The translations under genes and the position numbers were made by a program. This document shows, in pieces, positions 1 to 5,602 of a stretch of DNA of 5,602 nt. This DNA comes from Treponema sp. GTDB lineage: Bacteria > Spirochaetota > Spirochaetia > Treponematales > Breznakiellaceae. The number at the start of each line of letters is the position of its first letter. The first letter of the stretch is position 1. The notes beneath the pieces are model-generated. The model was not told the origin of the DNA. It saw only the letters and a list, made by a program, of their open reading frames with translations, and searched no databases. The stretch spans positions 1 to 5,602 of the forward strand of contig JAISAK010000352.1 in NCBI GenBank assembly GCA_031266695.1. The letters run 5' to 3'.

Positions 1-862
1 ACAAAAACTTGCCGCCGAGGGGCTCTTTGACGAAGCGCGGAAAAAGCCCCTGCCGCGCTTTCCCGCGATTGTCGGCGTAGTAAGCTCCCCCACGGGCGCG
101 GCGGTGCGGGACATCCTCAACATACTCGAAAGGCGGGCCCGCGGCGTCCGGGTGATCATCCTTCCGGCGCAGGTTCAGGGAACGGAGGCCGCCGCCGTTA
201 TCGCGCGGCGCATTGAACAGGCCAACCGCTGGAAGCTGGCGGACGTACTCATCGTGGGAAGGGGCGGCGGCTCCCTTGAGGATCTCCTGCCCTTTTCCGA
301 GGAACTTGTGGTCCGGGCTGTGGCGGCTTCGGAAATTCCCGTGGTAAGCGCCGTGGGCCATGAAATCGACTGGGCCCTTTCGGACTTTGCCGCGGATCTC
401 CGCGCCCCTACCCCTTCGGCCGCGGCGGAACTGGTAAGCGAAAACCGCGCGGCGGCGCTTGAAACGATTCGGTCTCTCGCGGAGGCTTTGAGGGAAGGAC
501 TGGCGGCGCGGCTTGACCGGGCGCGGCTTCTGTTAAAACCCTTCAACCTTGAGGATCTTGAGTACCGCTTCCGCGCCATCCTGCAGCCCCGGCTTATACG
601 GCTCGACGACGCCCGGGAAGAACTGGTGCGCAATTTTTCCCGGTTTACCGCCGGCCTTGGACAGAGGCTTGAACTGGCGCTCGCCGTTCTTGAGGCGGGC
701 AACCCCCGCTCCGTCATGGAACGGGGCTTCTCGGTTGTGGTTAACGGGCGCACGGGAAAGGTGCTGCGACGGGCCGAAGAAACAAGACCCGGTGACAGTC
801 TGACTATACAGCCCCTTGAGGGAATTGTCGTCGCCGAAACAAAAGAAACCGGGGAATCCTGA
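1..862 (+). CDS. xseA: Exodeoxyribonuclease VII large subunit, C-terminal part (5' end outside the window)
   Basis: XseA is the catalytic subunit of exonuclease VII, a cytoplasmic nuclease that cuts single-stranded DNA into oligonucleotides from both ends and works with several XseB subunits. The reading frame is open from base 2, giving 286 visible residues; the N-terminal OB-fold that binds DNA lies outside the window. Visible family signatures are a [14 protein letters not shown] segment near residue 26, RGGGS at residues 87-91 followed by an LEDLLPF stretch, and the catalytic-core signature around VGHE (His120) running into [13 protein letters not shown]. The C-terminal NP-x-x-V-x-x-R-G-(F/Y) element and a GDSL-containing tail are also present. 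The helical arm between the PTPSAAAE and NP elements is about 90 residues, clearly shorter than in E. coli XseA (about 140 by my recollection). xseB starts 43 nt downstream. The identification is secure; only the 5' end is missing. Confidence 0.96.
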   Translation, partial: QKLAAEGLFDEARKKPLPRFPAIVGVVSSPTGAAVRDILNILERRARGVRVIILPAQVQGTEAAAVIARRIEQANRWKLADVLIVGRGGGSLEDLLPFSEELVVRAVAASEIPVVSAVGHEIDWALSDFAADLRAPTPSAAAELVSENRAAALETIRSLAEALREGLAARLDRARLLLKPFNLEDLEYRFRAILQPRLIRLDDAREELVRNFSRFTAGLGQRLELALAVLEAGNPRSVMERGFSVVVNGRTGKVLRRAEETRPGDSLTIQPLEGIVVAETKETGES

Positions 863-895
863 AACCCCTGCGGTTTTGGGTCCGGCGAAAACAAT

Positions 896-901
896 GAGGA
901 A
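896..901 (+). promoter_or_regulatory. Ribosome binding site of xseB
   Basis: GAGGAA lies 4 nt upstream of the ATG at 906. It favours that start over the upstream ATG at 894, which has no good purine block in front of it, and over the ATG at 972, which is preceded only by a G-run ending about 1 nt before it. The spacing is slightly short, so the choice is not final. Confidence 0.55.
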
Positions 902-905
902 CATT

Positions 906-1205
906 ATGGCGAAAACGGGAAACACGAAACCGGGAGAAGCGAAAACAAGGGATTCTTCAAAGACCGGGGGAATGAAAAATTTTGAGGAACGGCTGACGCG
1001 GCTTGAGAGTCTGGGCGAAGGGATCCGAAAAAACGACATTCCCCTGGACGAGGCTCTTAAAGCTTTTGAGGAGGGAATTAAACTTGCCCGGGGCCTTGAG
1101 AAGGATCTTGAAAAGATAGAGAGCCGCATCGAACTGCTGATGAACGACAGCGACGCGCCCGCCGAAGAATCCCCCGAGCTGGAACTCTTTGACAACGGGG
1201 ATTAG
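906..1205 (+). CDS. xseB: Exodeoxyribonuclease VII small subunit
   Basis: XseB is the small helical subunit of exonuclease VII; several copies bind the coiled-coil arm of XseA. The predicted protein is 99 residues from ATG 906. The family core is at residues 24-77: FEERLTRLE, then IPLDEALKAFEEGIKLAR, then an acidic/basic helix ending in ELLMN, followed by an acidic tail. Typical XseB proteins are about 70-85 residues. The first 22 residues are a Lys/Thr/Gly-rich, low-complexity extension. The start at 906 was chosen for its GAGGAA ribosome site; a start at 972 would give 77 residues, closer to the family length, and beginning exactly at the conserved core. A TTG at 816, overlapping xseA, is also in frame but less likely. 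The gene sits 43 nt after xseA and 2 nt before mutL, so all three are probably co-transcribed. The function is secure; the start is not. Confidence 0.92.
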   Translation: MAKTGNTKPGEAKTRDSSKTGGMKNFEERLTRLESLGEGIRKNDIPLDEALKAFEEGIKLARGLEKDLEKIESRIELLMNDSDAPAEESPELELFDNGD

Positions 1206-1207
1206 CC

Positions 1208-3145
1208 GTGGCGCTTAACGACGCCGCCCCGGCCGGTACGGAAATTCCGGCTTCCGAAAAAAAGGGGCGGAACCGCATCAGGGTGCTTCCCCCGGAAGAG
1301 GCCCGGAAGATCGCGGCCGGCGAAGTCATAGACCGGCCCGCCGCGCTTGTCAGGGAATTTATCGACAACGCCATAGATTCGGGGGCGTCCCTTGTCGAGG
1401 TTTTCGTTGAGGGCGGGGGGAGCCGGAAGGCCGAAGTCGTCGACGACGGCGCGGGGATGGGCCGGGAGGATCTTGAAATCTGCTGGCTTGCCCACGCCAC
1501 GAGCAAGATACGTTCCCTTGAAGACCTCAACACCGCCGAAACCCTGGGCTTCCGCGGCGAAGCCCTTGCGGCCGCGGCCGCGGTATCGGAGCTTGACATC
1601 ACAAGCAGCGCCGACGGCAGGGAAGCCTGGCGGCTTGAGGTGGGTCCCGGCGGAACGAATCCGCCGCGGCTTACCCAGACCAGGCGTACCAGGGGTACCA
1701 GCGTCAGGGCGCTTAACCTGTTTGACACTATCCCCGCCCGCAAGCGCTTCCTTAAGCGCGACGGAAGCGAGGCCGGGCTGTGCCGCCAGGCCTTTCTGGA
1801 AAAGGCCCTTGCCTTTCCGGATATCGCTTTCCGGTTTTCCCAGGACGGCAGGATGAAGGACTTCCTTCCCGTTGTAAAAACAAAAAAAGAACGCTTTGCC
1901 GTTATGCTTCCCAACAGCGGGGAAGCGGCCTTTCTTCACGAGATCCACGTAAGCGGCGAAGGCTTCGGCGTGGACATCGTTATCGGCGGGCCGGAGCTTT
2001 TCAGAAACGACAGGCGGCTGCTCTACGTTTTTGCCAAGGGCCGGCGGATACAGGACTACGGATTGATGCTGGCGCTTGAATACGGCGTACAGGGCTGGTT
2101 CCCCAACGGAACCCACCCGGTGGGCGCGGCCTTTGTGGAAATAGATCCAAACCTTGCCGACTTCAACATACACCCCGCGAAACGGGAAGTCCGCTTCAGG
2201 GACGCGGGGGCCCTTCATCACGCAATCAGCTCCGGGCTCCGCGATTTCAGCCGCCGGTTCAACCTGGAGCGGGGAACTCCGGCCTCGGGCGGATTGGGGC
2301 CCGGGGGAGAGGCGGAGGCCCTGTACGGCCTTTCTTCCGGGCAAAGGGGCGGCGAAACAGGTTTCGCGTTTTGGAAACCCGGGGGAAGCGGCCGGGAACA
2401 CAGCCCGGCCGGGGACGTGGCAAGGAGCGTGGCAAGAAGCGCGGCCGGAGGCGCGGTTGCCGAGGGGGCGCCGTTTTACGGCGGGCCCCGCTATGCCGGC
2501 GGGCCTTACCCCGCGGGGAACGGCGTCGCGTCTTCCCTTGCCCTCGAAGCCCTGCTCGAAAAAGCGCCGGCCGCGGCGGCCCTGCCGGGAGGGGCCCCGG
2601 TTTACGGCGAACCCCGTTACGCCGGCAGGGCCTTCGGCCTTTTCATCCTTGTCGAGTGGGGGGAAAAACTCTTCATCGTCGATCAGCACGCGGCCCACGA
2701 GCGGATACTCTACGACCGTTTTCTCTCGGAACCCATTCCCGGCCAGGAACTCCTCGTGCCCATACCCTTCACCACCGAAAGCGACGAGGAAGATCGCTTC
2801 CTTGAGGCAAAGAAGGAAGAGCTTGCCCGGCTTGCGATTAACATCGAAAGGGACGGTTCGGACTGGCGCATTGAGTCCCTTCCCGCGGACTGGCGGCTTT
2901 CGGACGCCGAAACGGTCAGTGAAATTCTGGAGCTGCGGAAGGCGGGCGAAAATATGGCCGAACGCTGGGCCGCTACCCTCTGCTGCCATCAGGCGGTGCG
3001 GGACGGCGATTACCTGGATGACGAAAGCGCCTTTGCCCTGGCGCGCCGGGCCTTCGACCTTCCCGATCCTCACTGCCCCCACGGCCGCCCGGTCTGGACG
3101 GAAATCAGCCGTGAGGCGCTATACAAGGCGGTACGGCGGGCGTAA
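1208..3145 (+). CDS. mutL: DNA mismatch repair protein MutL (endonuclease-type)
   Basis: MutL couples MutS mismatch recognition to strand nicking and excision. The protein is 645 residues, starting at GTG 1208, 2 nt after the xseB stop; a GGGGA block ends about 7 nt upstream. The N-terminal GHKL ATPase shows the conserved LPPEEARKIAAGEVIDRPA stretch (27-45), the catalytic Glu50 and Asn54 of motif I, DDGAGM (79-84), ATSKI (97-101), LGFRGEAL (113-120), a GTSVRALNLF element (163-172) and HPAK with Lys325. A Gly/Ala/Pro-rich linker follows, about residues 355-470. The C-terminal domain carries the metal-dependent endonuclease motifs: DQHA at 492-495 with Glu498, QELLVP (513-518), CCHQAVR (592-598) and CPHGRP (623-628). 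This is the type predicted to nick DNA itself, as in MutH-lacking bacteria. Oddities: about 22 extra residues precede the usual start of the fold, the linker holds an internal duplication, and the last acidic residue of the DQHA motif is Asp503, not Glu. Confidence 0.97.
   Translation: MALNDAAPAGTEIPASEKKGRNRIRVLPPEEARKIAAGEVIDRPAALVREFIDNAIDSGASLVEVFVEGGGSRKAEVVDDGAGMGREDLEICWLAHATSKIRSLEDLNTAETLGFRGEALAAAAAVSELDITSSADGREAWRLEVGPGGTNPPRLTQTRRTRGTSVRALNLFDTIPARKRFLKRDGSEAGLCRQAFLEKALAFPDIAFRFSQDGRMKDFLPVVKTKKERFAVMLPNSGEAAFLHEIHVSGEGFGVDIVIGGPELFRNDRRLLYVFAKGRRIQDYGLMLALEYGVQGWFPNGTHPVGAAFVEIDPNLADFNIHPAKREVRFRDAGALHHAISSGLRDFSRRFNLERGTPASGGLGPGGEAEALYGLSSGQRGGETGFAFWKPGGSGREHSPAGDVARSVARSAAGGAVAEGAPFYGGPRYAGGPYPAGNGVASSLALEALLEKAPAAAALPGGAPVYGEPRYAGRAFGLFILVEWGEKLFIVDQHAAHERILYDRFLSEPIPGQELLVPIPFTTESDEEDRFLEAKKEELARLAINIERDGSDWRIESLPADWRLSDAETVSEILELRKAGENMAERWAATLCCHQAVRDGDYLDDESAFALARRAFDLPDPHCPHGRPVWTEISREALYKAVRRA
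2465..2503 (+). repeat. Internal direct repeat in mutL, copy 1 (linker copy)
   Basis: This 39-base in-frame segment encodes residues 420-432 (GAPFYGGPRYAGG). It matches the segment 126 nt downstream at 32 of 39 bases and 10 of 13 residues. It lies wholly inside the Gly/Ala/Pro-rich linker, away from any conserved MutL motif. Confidence 0.75.
2591..2629 (+). repeat. Internal direct repeat in mutL, copy 2 (at the start of the C-terminal domain)
   Basis: This segment encodes residues 462-474 (GAPVYGEPRYAGR) and leads directly into the first strand of the C-terminal domain (AFGLFILVE). By comparison with the usual G-Q-x-x-x-x-Y-I-L entry of that domain, it is probably the original copy and the linker copy is derived. 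Confidence 0.75.
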
Positions 3146-3168
3146 GCCCCGCGCCGTCACCGCCGTAC
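3131..3168. terminator. Inverted repeat spanning the convergent ends of mutL and the lipoprotein gene; possible bidirectional terminator
   Basis: GTACGGCGG at 3131-3139 is the exact reverse complement of CCGCCGTAC at 3160-3168, with a 20-base loop that holds the mutL stop codon (3143-3145) and the lipoprotein stop (3157-3159). A competing smaller hairpin inside it pairs GGGC (3138-3141) with GCCC (3146-3149) around a GTAA loop of GNRA type, and can be extended by two pairs past a bulged C. Neither strand shows a T-run after the stem, so it is not a standard intrinsic terminator. Its position between convergent genes is what suggests a shared termination or 3'-end stabilising role. Confidence 0.4.
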
Positions 3169-3762
3169 TATCGAAAGCTCAATAGTCCTTGAGGAGGCCA
3201 GGTGGTTCGCGTCGCCGGCAAAGGAGACAAGCACGGAATAAAGGCCCGCCTCGACAGGAGGCCCGGACAGCGCCGCCGCGGGATCGAAGGCGGTTCCCCG
3301 GTAGTAGGCAAAGTCCAGGGGAAGGGGAGGTTCCGCCGCGGCCCGCGCCTCCTTGGGTTTTCCGTCGTAAAAGGCTTCCTGCTTTTCCTCCGCCCTGATG
3401 GCGACAAGGGCTTTCTGGATGTGGTACTCCACCTTGATATCCGGCCCCGCCGCAAAACCGTTCCCCGCAGGGCGCTCAATCCTTGCGTAGTAGACGCCGA
3501 CCGCGCCGGGAGCTTCGGGGGTTCCGCCTTCGTTCCCGAGCAGGGCTTCCTCGGACGGAAAATAGGTGACGACAAAGGGCGCGGTTCCTTCCCTTGCGGC
3601 CCTTGCCTCGACGGGCTGGGGCTTCCCGTTGTAGAGGGTGTGCTGGTAGGTTGCCGAGGTGATGATGGGCGGCGCCTCAAGCGCGGCCCGGCCGCAGGAA
3701 AAAAGCGCCGCCGCGAGGATCAAGGCATACCCAAAGCAACCGGTTTTGAAAAGACGCGCCAT
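3157..3762 (-). CDS. Predicted lipoprotein with two MBG-like (Ig-like) repeats, function unknown
   Basis: The protein is 201 residues with no function I can name. The N-terminus is a lipoprotein signal: Arg3 and Lys6, a hydrophobic stretch (about 10-21), then L-F-S-C with Cys23 as the expected lipidation site. The Phe in the lipobox is unusual for E. coli but tolerated in the looser spirochetal lipobox. The rest is two diverged repeats, about residues 44-115 and 132-198. Each begins Y-(N/D)-G-K-P, has a central V-T-Y or A-Y-Y strand, and ends in G-(V/L)-Y-(Y/S)-x-x-(I/V) followed by a last strand. This layout resembles the MBG/Ig-like beta-sandwich repeats of secreted bacterial proteins. No enzyme motif is visible. 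The ATG overlaps the cysK stop by one base (TAATG), with only a weak GGA upstream, so translation is probably coupled to cysK. It is likely anchored to a membrane and faces the periplasm or the surface. Confidence 0.85.
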   Translation of the reverse strand: MARLFKTGCFGYALILAAALFSCGRAALEAPPIITSATYQHTLYNGKPQPVEARAAREGTAPFVVTYFPSEEALLGNEGGTPEAPGAVGVYYARIERPAGNGFAAGPDIKVEYHIQKALVAIRAEEKQEAFYDGKPKEARAAAEPPLPLDFAYYRGTAFDPAAALSGPPVEAGLYSVLVSFAGDANHLASSRTIELSIVRR

Positions 3763-4727
3763 TAATTTTCCGTATCCGAAAGCTGGGTTGAAAGGTAGCG
3801 TTCCCCCGAATCGGGAAGAATCACCACGATGTTTTTACCGGCGCTTTCCGGCCGCCCGGCGATCTTGAGGGCGGCCCATACCGCCGCCCCCGAGGAGATC
3901 CCCGACAGGACGCCTACAACGCGGGCGGTTTCCCGCGCGGTATTCAGGGCGTCTTCGTTTGTCACCCGGACAATCTCGTCAATAACGGAACGGTTGAGTA
4001 CCCTGGGGATAAAACCCGCGCCTATGCCCTGTATGCGGTGGGGGCCGGGAAGGCCGCCCGAAAGCACCGGCGAGGCGTCCGGCTCAACCGCGACAATCTT
4101 CACGCCGGGTTTCCGGGCCTTCAGCACTTCCCCTACGCCGGTGATGGTTCCGCCGGTCCCGACGCCGGAGACAAAAACGTCCACGGTTCCGGCGGTGTCC
4201 GCCCAGATCTCCTCGGCGGTGGTGCGGCGGTGTACTTCGGGGTTCGCGGGGTTCTCAAACTGCAGGGGCATAAAGCTGCCGGGAATCTGGCCGGTAAGTT
4301 CCTCCGCTTTCCGCAGGGCGCCTTTCATGCCGTCCTTGCCGGAGGTAAGAACCACGGCCGCCCCAAGCATCTGCGCCAGTTTGCGCCGCTCCACCGACAT
4401 GGTTTCGGGCATGGTAAGGATGAGCTTGTAACCCCGGACGGCGCAGGCAAAGGCAAGACCGATGCCGGTGTTCCCCGAAGTGGGTTCGATCACCGTAGCG
4501 CCGGGTTTAAGCTTTCCCTCCCGTTCCGCAAGGTCCAGCATGGCCGCGCCGATGCGATCCTTCACGCTGGTCATGGGATTAAAGGATTCAAGCTTGGCAA
4601 GGACTATCCCCGGCAGATCCTTCGCCAGTTTCCCCAGCCGCACGAGGGGCGTGTTTCCCCGCGCCGCGATAATATCGTCAAAAATTGTCCCGCGATTCGC
4701 GGCAGTTTCAGTCTTTTGCTCCGCCAC
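3762..4727 (-). CDS. cysK: Cysteine synthase (O-acetylserine sulfhydrylase)
   Basis: This PLP enzyme makes L-cysteine from O-acetylserine and sulfide in the cytoplasm, the last step of sulfur assimilation. The protein is 321 residues, the usual family length. Visible fold-type II signatures are GNTPLVRL (24-31), the PLP lysine Lys56 in [15 protein letters not shown] (83-88) for the substrate/PLP ring, GTGGT (190-194) for the PLP phosphate, GISSGAA (276-282) with the serine near the PLP nitrogen, and a DSGERYLST end. The start is GTG at 4727, chosen because AAGGAGA lies 6 nt upstream; an ATG at 4790 would add 21 residues inside the preceding ABC gene and is unlikely. It begins 13 nt after that gene and its stop overlaps the lipoprotein ATG, so it is the middle gene of a leftward operon. 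A CysM or cystathionine beta-synthase-like activity cannot be ruled out from the sequence, but CysK is the best fit. Confidence 0.95.
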   Translation of the reverse strand: MAEQKTETAANRGTIFDDIIAARGNTPLVRLGKLAKDLPGIVLAKLESFNPMTSVKDRIGAAMLDLAEREGKLKPGATVIEPTSGNTGIGLAFACAVRGYKLILTMPETMSVERRKLAQMLGAAVVLTSGKDGMKGALRKAEELTGQIPGSFMPLQFENPANPEVHRRTTAEEIWADTAGTVDVFVSGVGTGGTITGVGEVLKARKPGVKIVAVEPDASPVLSGGLPGPHRIQGIGAGFIPRVLNRSVIDEIVRVTNEDALNTARETARVVGVLSGISSGAAVWAALKIAGRPESAGKNIVVILPDSGERYLSTQLSDTEN

Positions 4728-4732
4728 TTTTC

Positions 4733-4739
4733 TCTCCTT
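4733..4739 (-). promoter_or_regulatory. Ribosome binding site of cysK
   Basis: Read on the minus strand, AAGGAGA sits in the 13-nt gap after the ABC gene stop, with a 6-nt spacer between GGAG and the GTG at 4727. This strong, well-placed site fixes the cysK start and argues against the longer ATG-initiated form. Confidence 0.85.
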
Positions 4740-4740
4740 T

Positions 4741-5602
4741 TCAAATCGAATAATCCGCTTCCTGATTGATGTCGTACTGGAACATGGCAAAGATCCTTTC
4801 CTGAATTTCGAGTAACGCCGGGTCGGTGCGCGCCCGGGGACGTTTAACGCCGACGGGGATACGGTTGCGGATCGTGCCGGGCCCCGGAGAGAAGACTATT
4901 ACCTCGTCGGAAAGATAGACCGCTTCCTGCACGTCATGGGTTACCATCACAATGGTAAGGGGCTGCCCGGACCGGGTTTCCGTCCAGAGCCGGAGCAGAT
5001 CGTCCTGGAGTTTCTCCCGCGTCAGGGCGTCAACCGCGGCAAAGGGTTCGTCCATGAGGATGATCCCCGGTTCCACCGAAAGCGCCCGGGCAAGGGCAAG
5101 GCGCTGGCGCATACCTCCCGAAAGCTGGGAGGGGTATTTATACGCAAAGCCGCCAAGGTCAACCTTGCGCAGATAGAACCGGGCTTTTTCGGCAAGCTCC
5201 GAACGCTTAAGCCTGTCCTTTCCCTTCCGCCCCGCGTTCCGCAGCTTGAGGGCGAATTCCACATTCCCCTGCGCCGTCATCCAGGGGAAGACCGCGTAAT
5301 CCTGAAAGATCATGGCAATGTCATGCTTTGGCTGATCTCGGAACACGCCGTTGGCCAGGGGCGATATAAACCGGTAGCGCCGGCGGTAGGCAATCTGTTC
5401 CCTGCGCGTCGCGGGCAGGGGTTCCAGTACCAGCTTGCCGTCGATGTGGATGGTTCCGTCGGTAGGCGCCTGAAGCCCCGCGAGAATTTCGAGGAAGGTG
5501 GATTTGCCGCAGCCCGAAGGCCCCAGGAGGGAAAAGATTTTCCCGCCGGGAATGACAAGGGATACGTTGAGAACCGCGGTAAGACCCTCGGCCAGGCCCT
5601 TT
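4741..5602 (-). CDS. ABC transporter ATP-binding protein, nitrate/sulfonate/taurine (SsuB/TauB/NrtD) class, 5' end outside the window
   Basis: This is the cytoplasmic ATPase of an import ABC transporter. The frame is open to the right edge, giving 286 visible residues; about 15-20 N-terminal residues are probably missing. Numbering from the edge: Walker [10 protein letters not shown] (27-35), Q-loop with Gln100 in [11 protein letters not shown], signature LSGGMRQR (160-167), Walker B and D-loop [11 protein letters not shown] (181-191) and H-loop His222 in VTHDVQEA. The FQDYAVFPW form and the late SPGPGTI element (238-244) are typical of the NitT/TauT importer class. The Walker A lysine to Q-loop distance is 67 residues, against about 40 in a standard ATPase such as MalK, so roughly 25-30 basic, Arg/Tyr-rich residues are inserted at about 60-91. 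All motifs are intact, so the gene looks functional. The permease and binding protein are not in the window. cysK next door hints at a sulfur substrate, but thiamine-precursor or nitrate uptake remain possible. Confidence 0.93.
   Translation of the reverse strand, partial: KGLAEGLTAVLNVSLVIPGGKIFSLLGPSGCGKSTFLEILAGLQAPTDGTIHIDGKLVLEPLPATRREQIAYRRRYRFISPLANGVFRDQPKHDIAMIFQDYAVFPWMTAQGNVEFALKLRNAGRKGKDRLKRSELAEKARFYLRKVDLGGFAYKYPSQLSGGMRQRLALARALSVEPGIILMDEPFAAVDALTREKLQDDLLRLWTETRSGQPLTIVMVTHDVQEAVYLSDEVIVFSPGPGTIRNRIPVGVKRPRARTDPALLEIQERIFAMFQYDINQEADYSI

Noticed and set aside
816..905. A TTG start for xseB at 816 overlapping xseA
   Set aside because: No ribosome site precedes it, it would add about 30 non-conserved residues, and the ATG at 906 has a GAGGAA site in front of it.
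533..1195. A 220-codon minus-strand frame across the xseA-xseB junction
   Set aside because: It is Ser/Arg/Phe-rich with no motif, and overlaps two firmly identified genes on the other strand.
1202..3082. A 626-codon open frame on the minus strand, antisense to almost all of mutL
   Set aside because: Its codons are in exact register with the mutL codons, so it stays open simply because mutL avoids TTA, CTA and TCA, which are rare in a GC-rich genome. The translation has no recognisable domain, while the sense frame carries every MutL motif.
3202..3765. A 187-codon plus-strand frame antisense to the lipoprotein gene
   Set aside because: It has the same in-register antisense effect. The minus-strand frame has a signal peptide, a lipobox and two repeats, and is coupled to cysK.
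4038..4769. A 243-codon plus-strand frame antisense to cysK
   Set aside because: It is again in exact antisense register with cysK codons and shows no protein family features.
4728..4790. An N-terminal extension of cysK starting at ATG 4790
   Set aside because: It would overlap the last 50 bases of the ABC gene, lies upstream of the strong ribosome site at 4733-4739, and does not resemble a CysK N-terminus.
5310..5346. Starting the ABC ATPase at the internal GTG at 5346, which would make it a truncated gene without Walker A
   Set aside because: The same frame is open upstream to the window edge and contains an intact Walker A, so the GTG is an internal valine codon.

Overview
The window is GC-rich bacterial chromosome, densely coding and mostly housekeeping. 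I see no phage, transposon, CRISPR or defence genes. The codon choice is strongly G/C at third positions. The lipoprotein has a relaxed lipobox (L-F-S-C) and MBG-like 'Y-N/D-G-K-P' repeats, and XseA-XseB-MutL lie in one run. Together these fit a GC-rich spirochete (Treponema/Spirochaeta-like), but this is an inference of modest confidence and has not been tested by alignment.

Layout. Bases 1-3145 are a rightward DNA repair run: the 3' part of xseA (exonuclease VII large subunit), xseB (small subunit) and mutL (mismatch repair endonuclease/ATPase). xseB is followed after only 2 nt by mutL, so those two genes are probably translated from one mRNA and may be coupled. Bases 3157-5602 are a leftward run, read from the right edge: an ABC transporter ATPase of the nitrate/sulfonate/taurine class (5' end cut off by the window), then cysK (O-acetylserine sulfhydrylase, 13 nt further on), then a small lipoprotein gene whose ATG overlaps the cysK stop codon. 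The two runs converge at 3145/3157, where a perfect 9-bp inverted repeat spans both gene ends.

How they work together. XseA and XseB form exonuclease VII, which degrades single-stranded DNA. MutL carries the C-terminal endonuclease motifs, so it is predicted to be the nicking type found in bacteria without MutH. On the other strand, a NitT/TauT-class importer next to cysteine synthase suggests uptake of a sulfur compound feeding cysteine synthesis, but the substrate cannot be read from the ATPase alone. The role of the two-repeat lipoprotein is unknown; its tight coupling to cysK is the most unexplained point of layout.

No gene-free stretch exceeds 45 bases. The points worth a second look are a duplicated segment in the MutL linker, a variant endonuclease motif in MutL, an insertion of about 25-30 residues in the ABC ATPase between Walker A and the Q-loop, the lipoprotein itself, and the shared inverted repeat. 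I did not find convincing evidence of a wholly new system.
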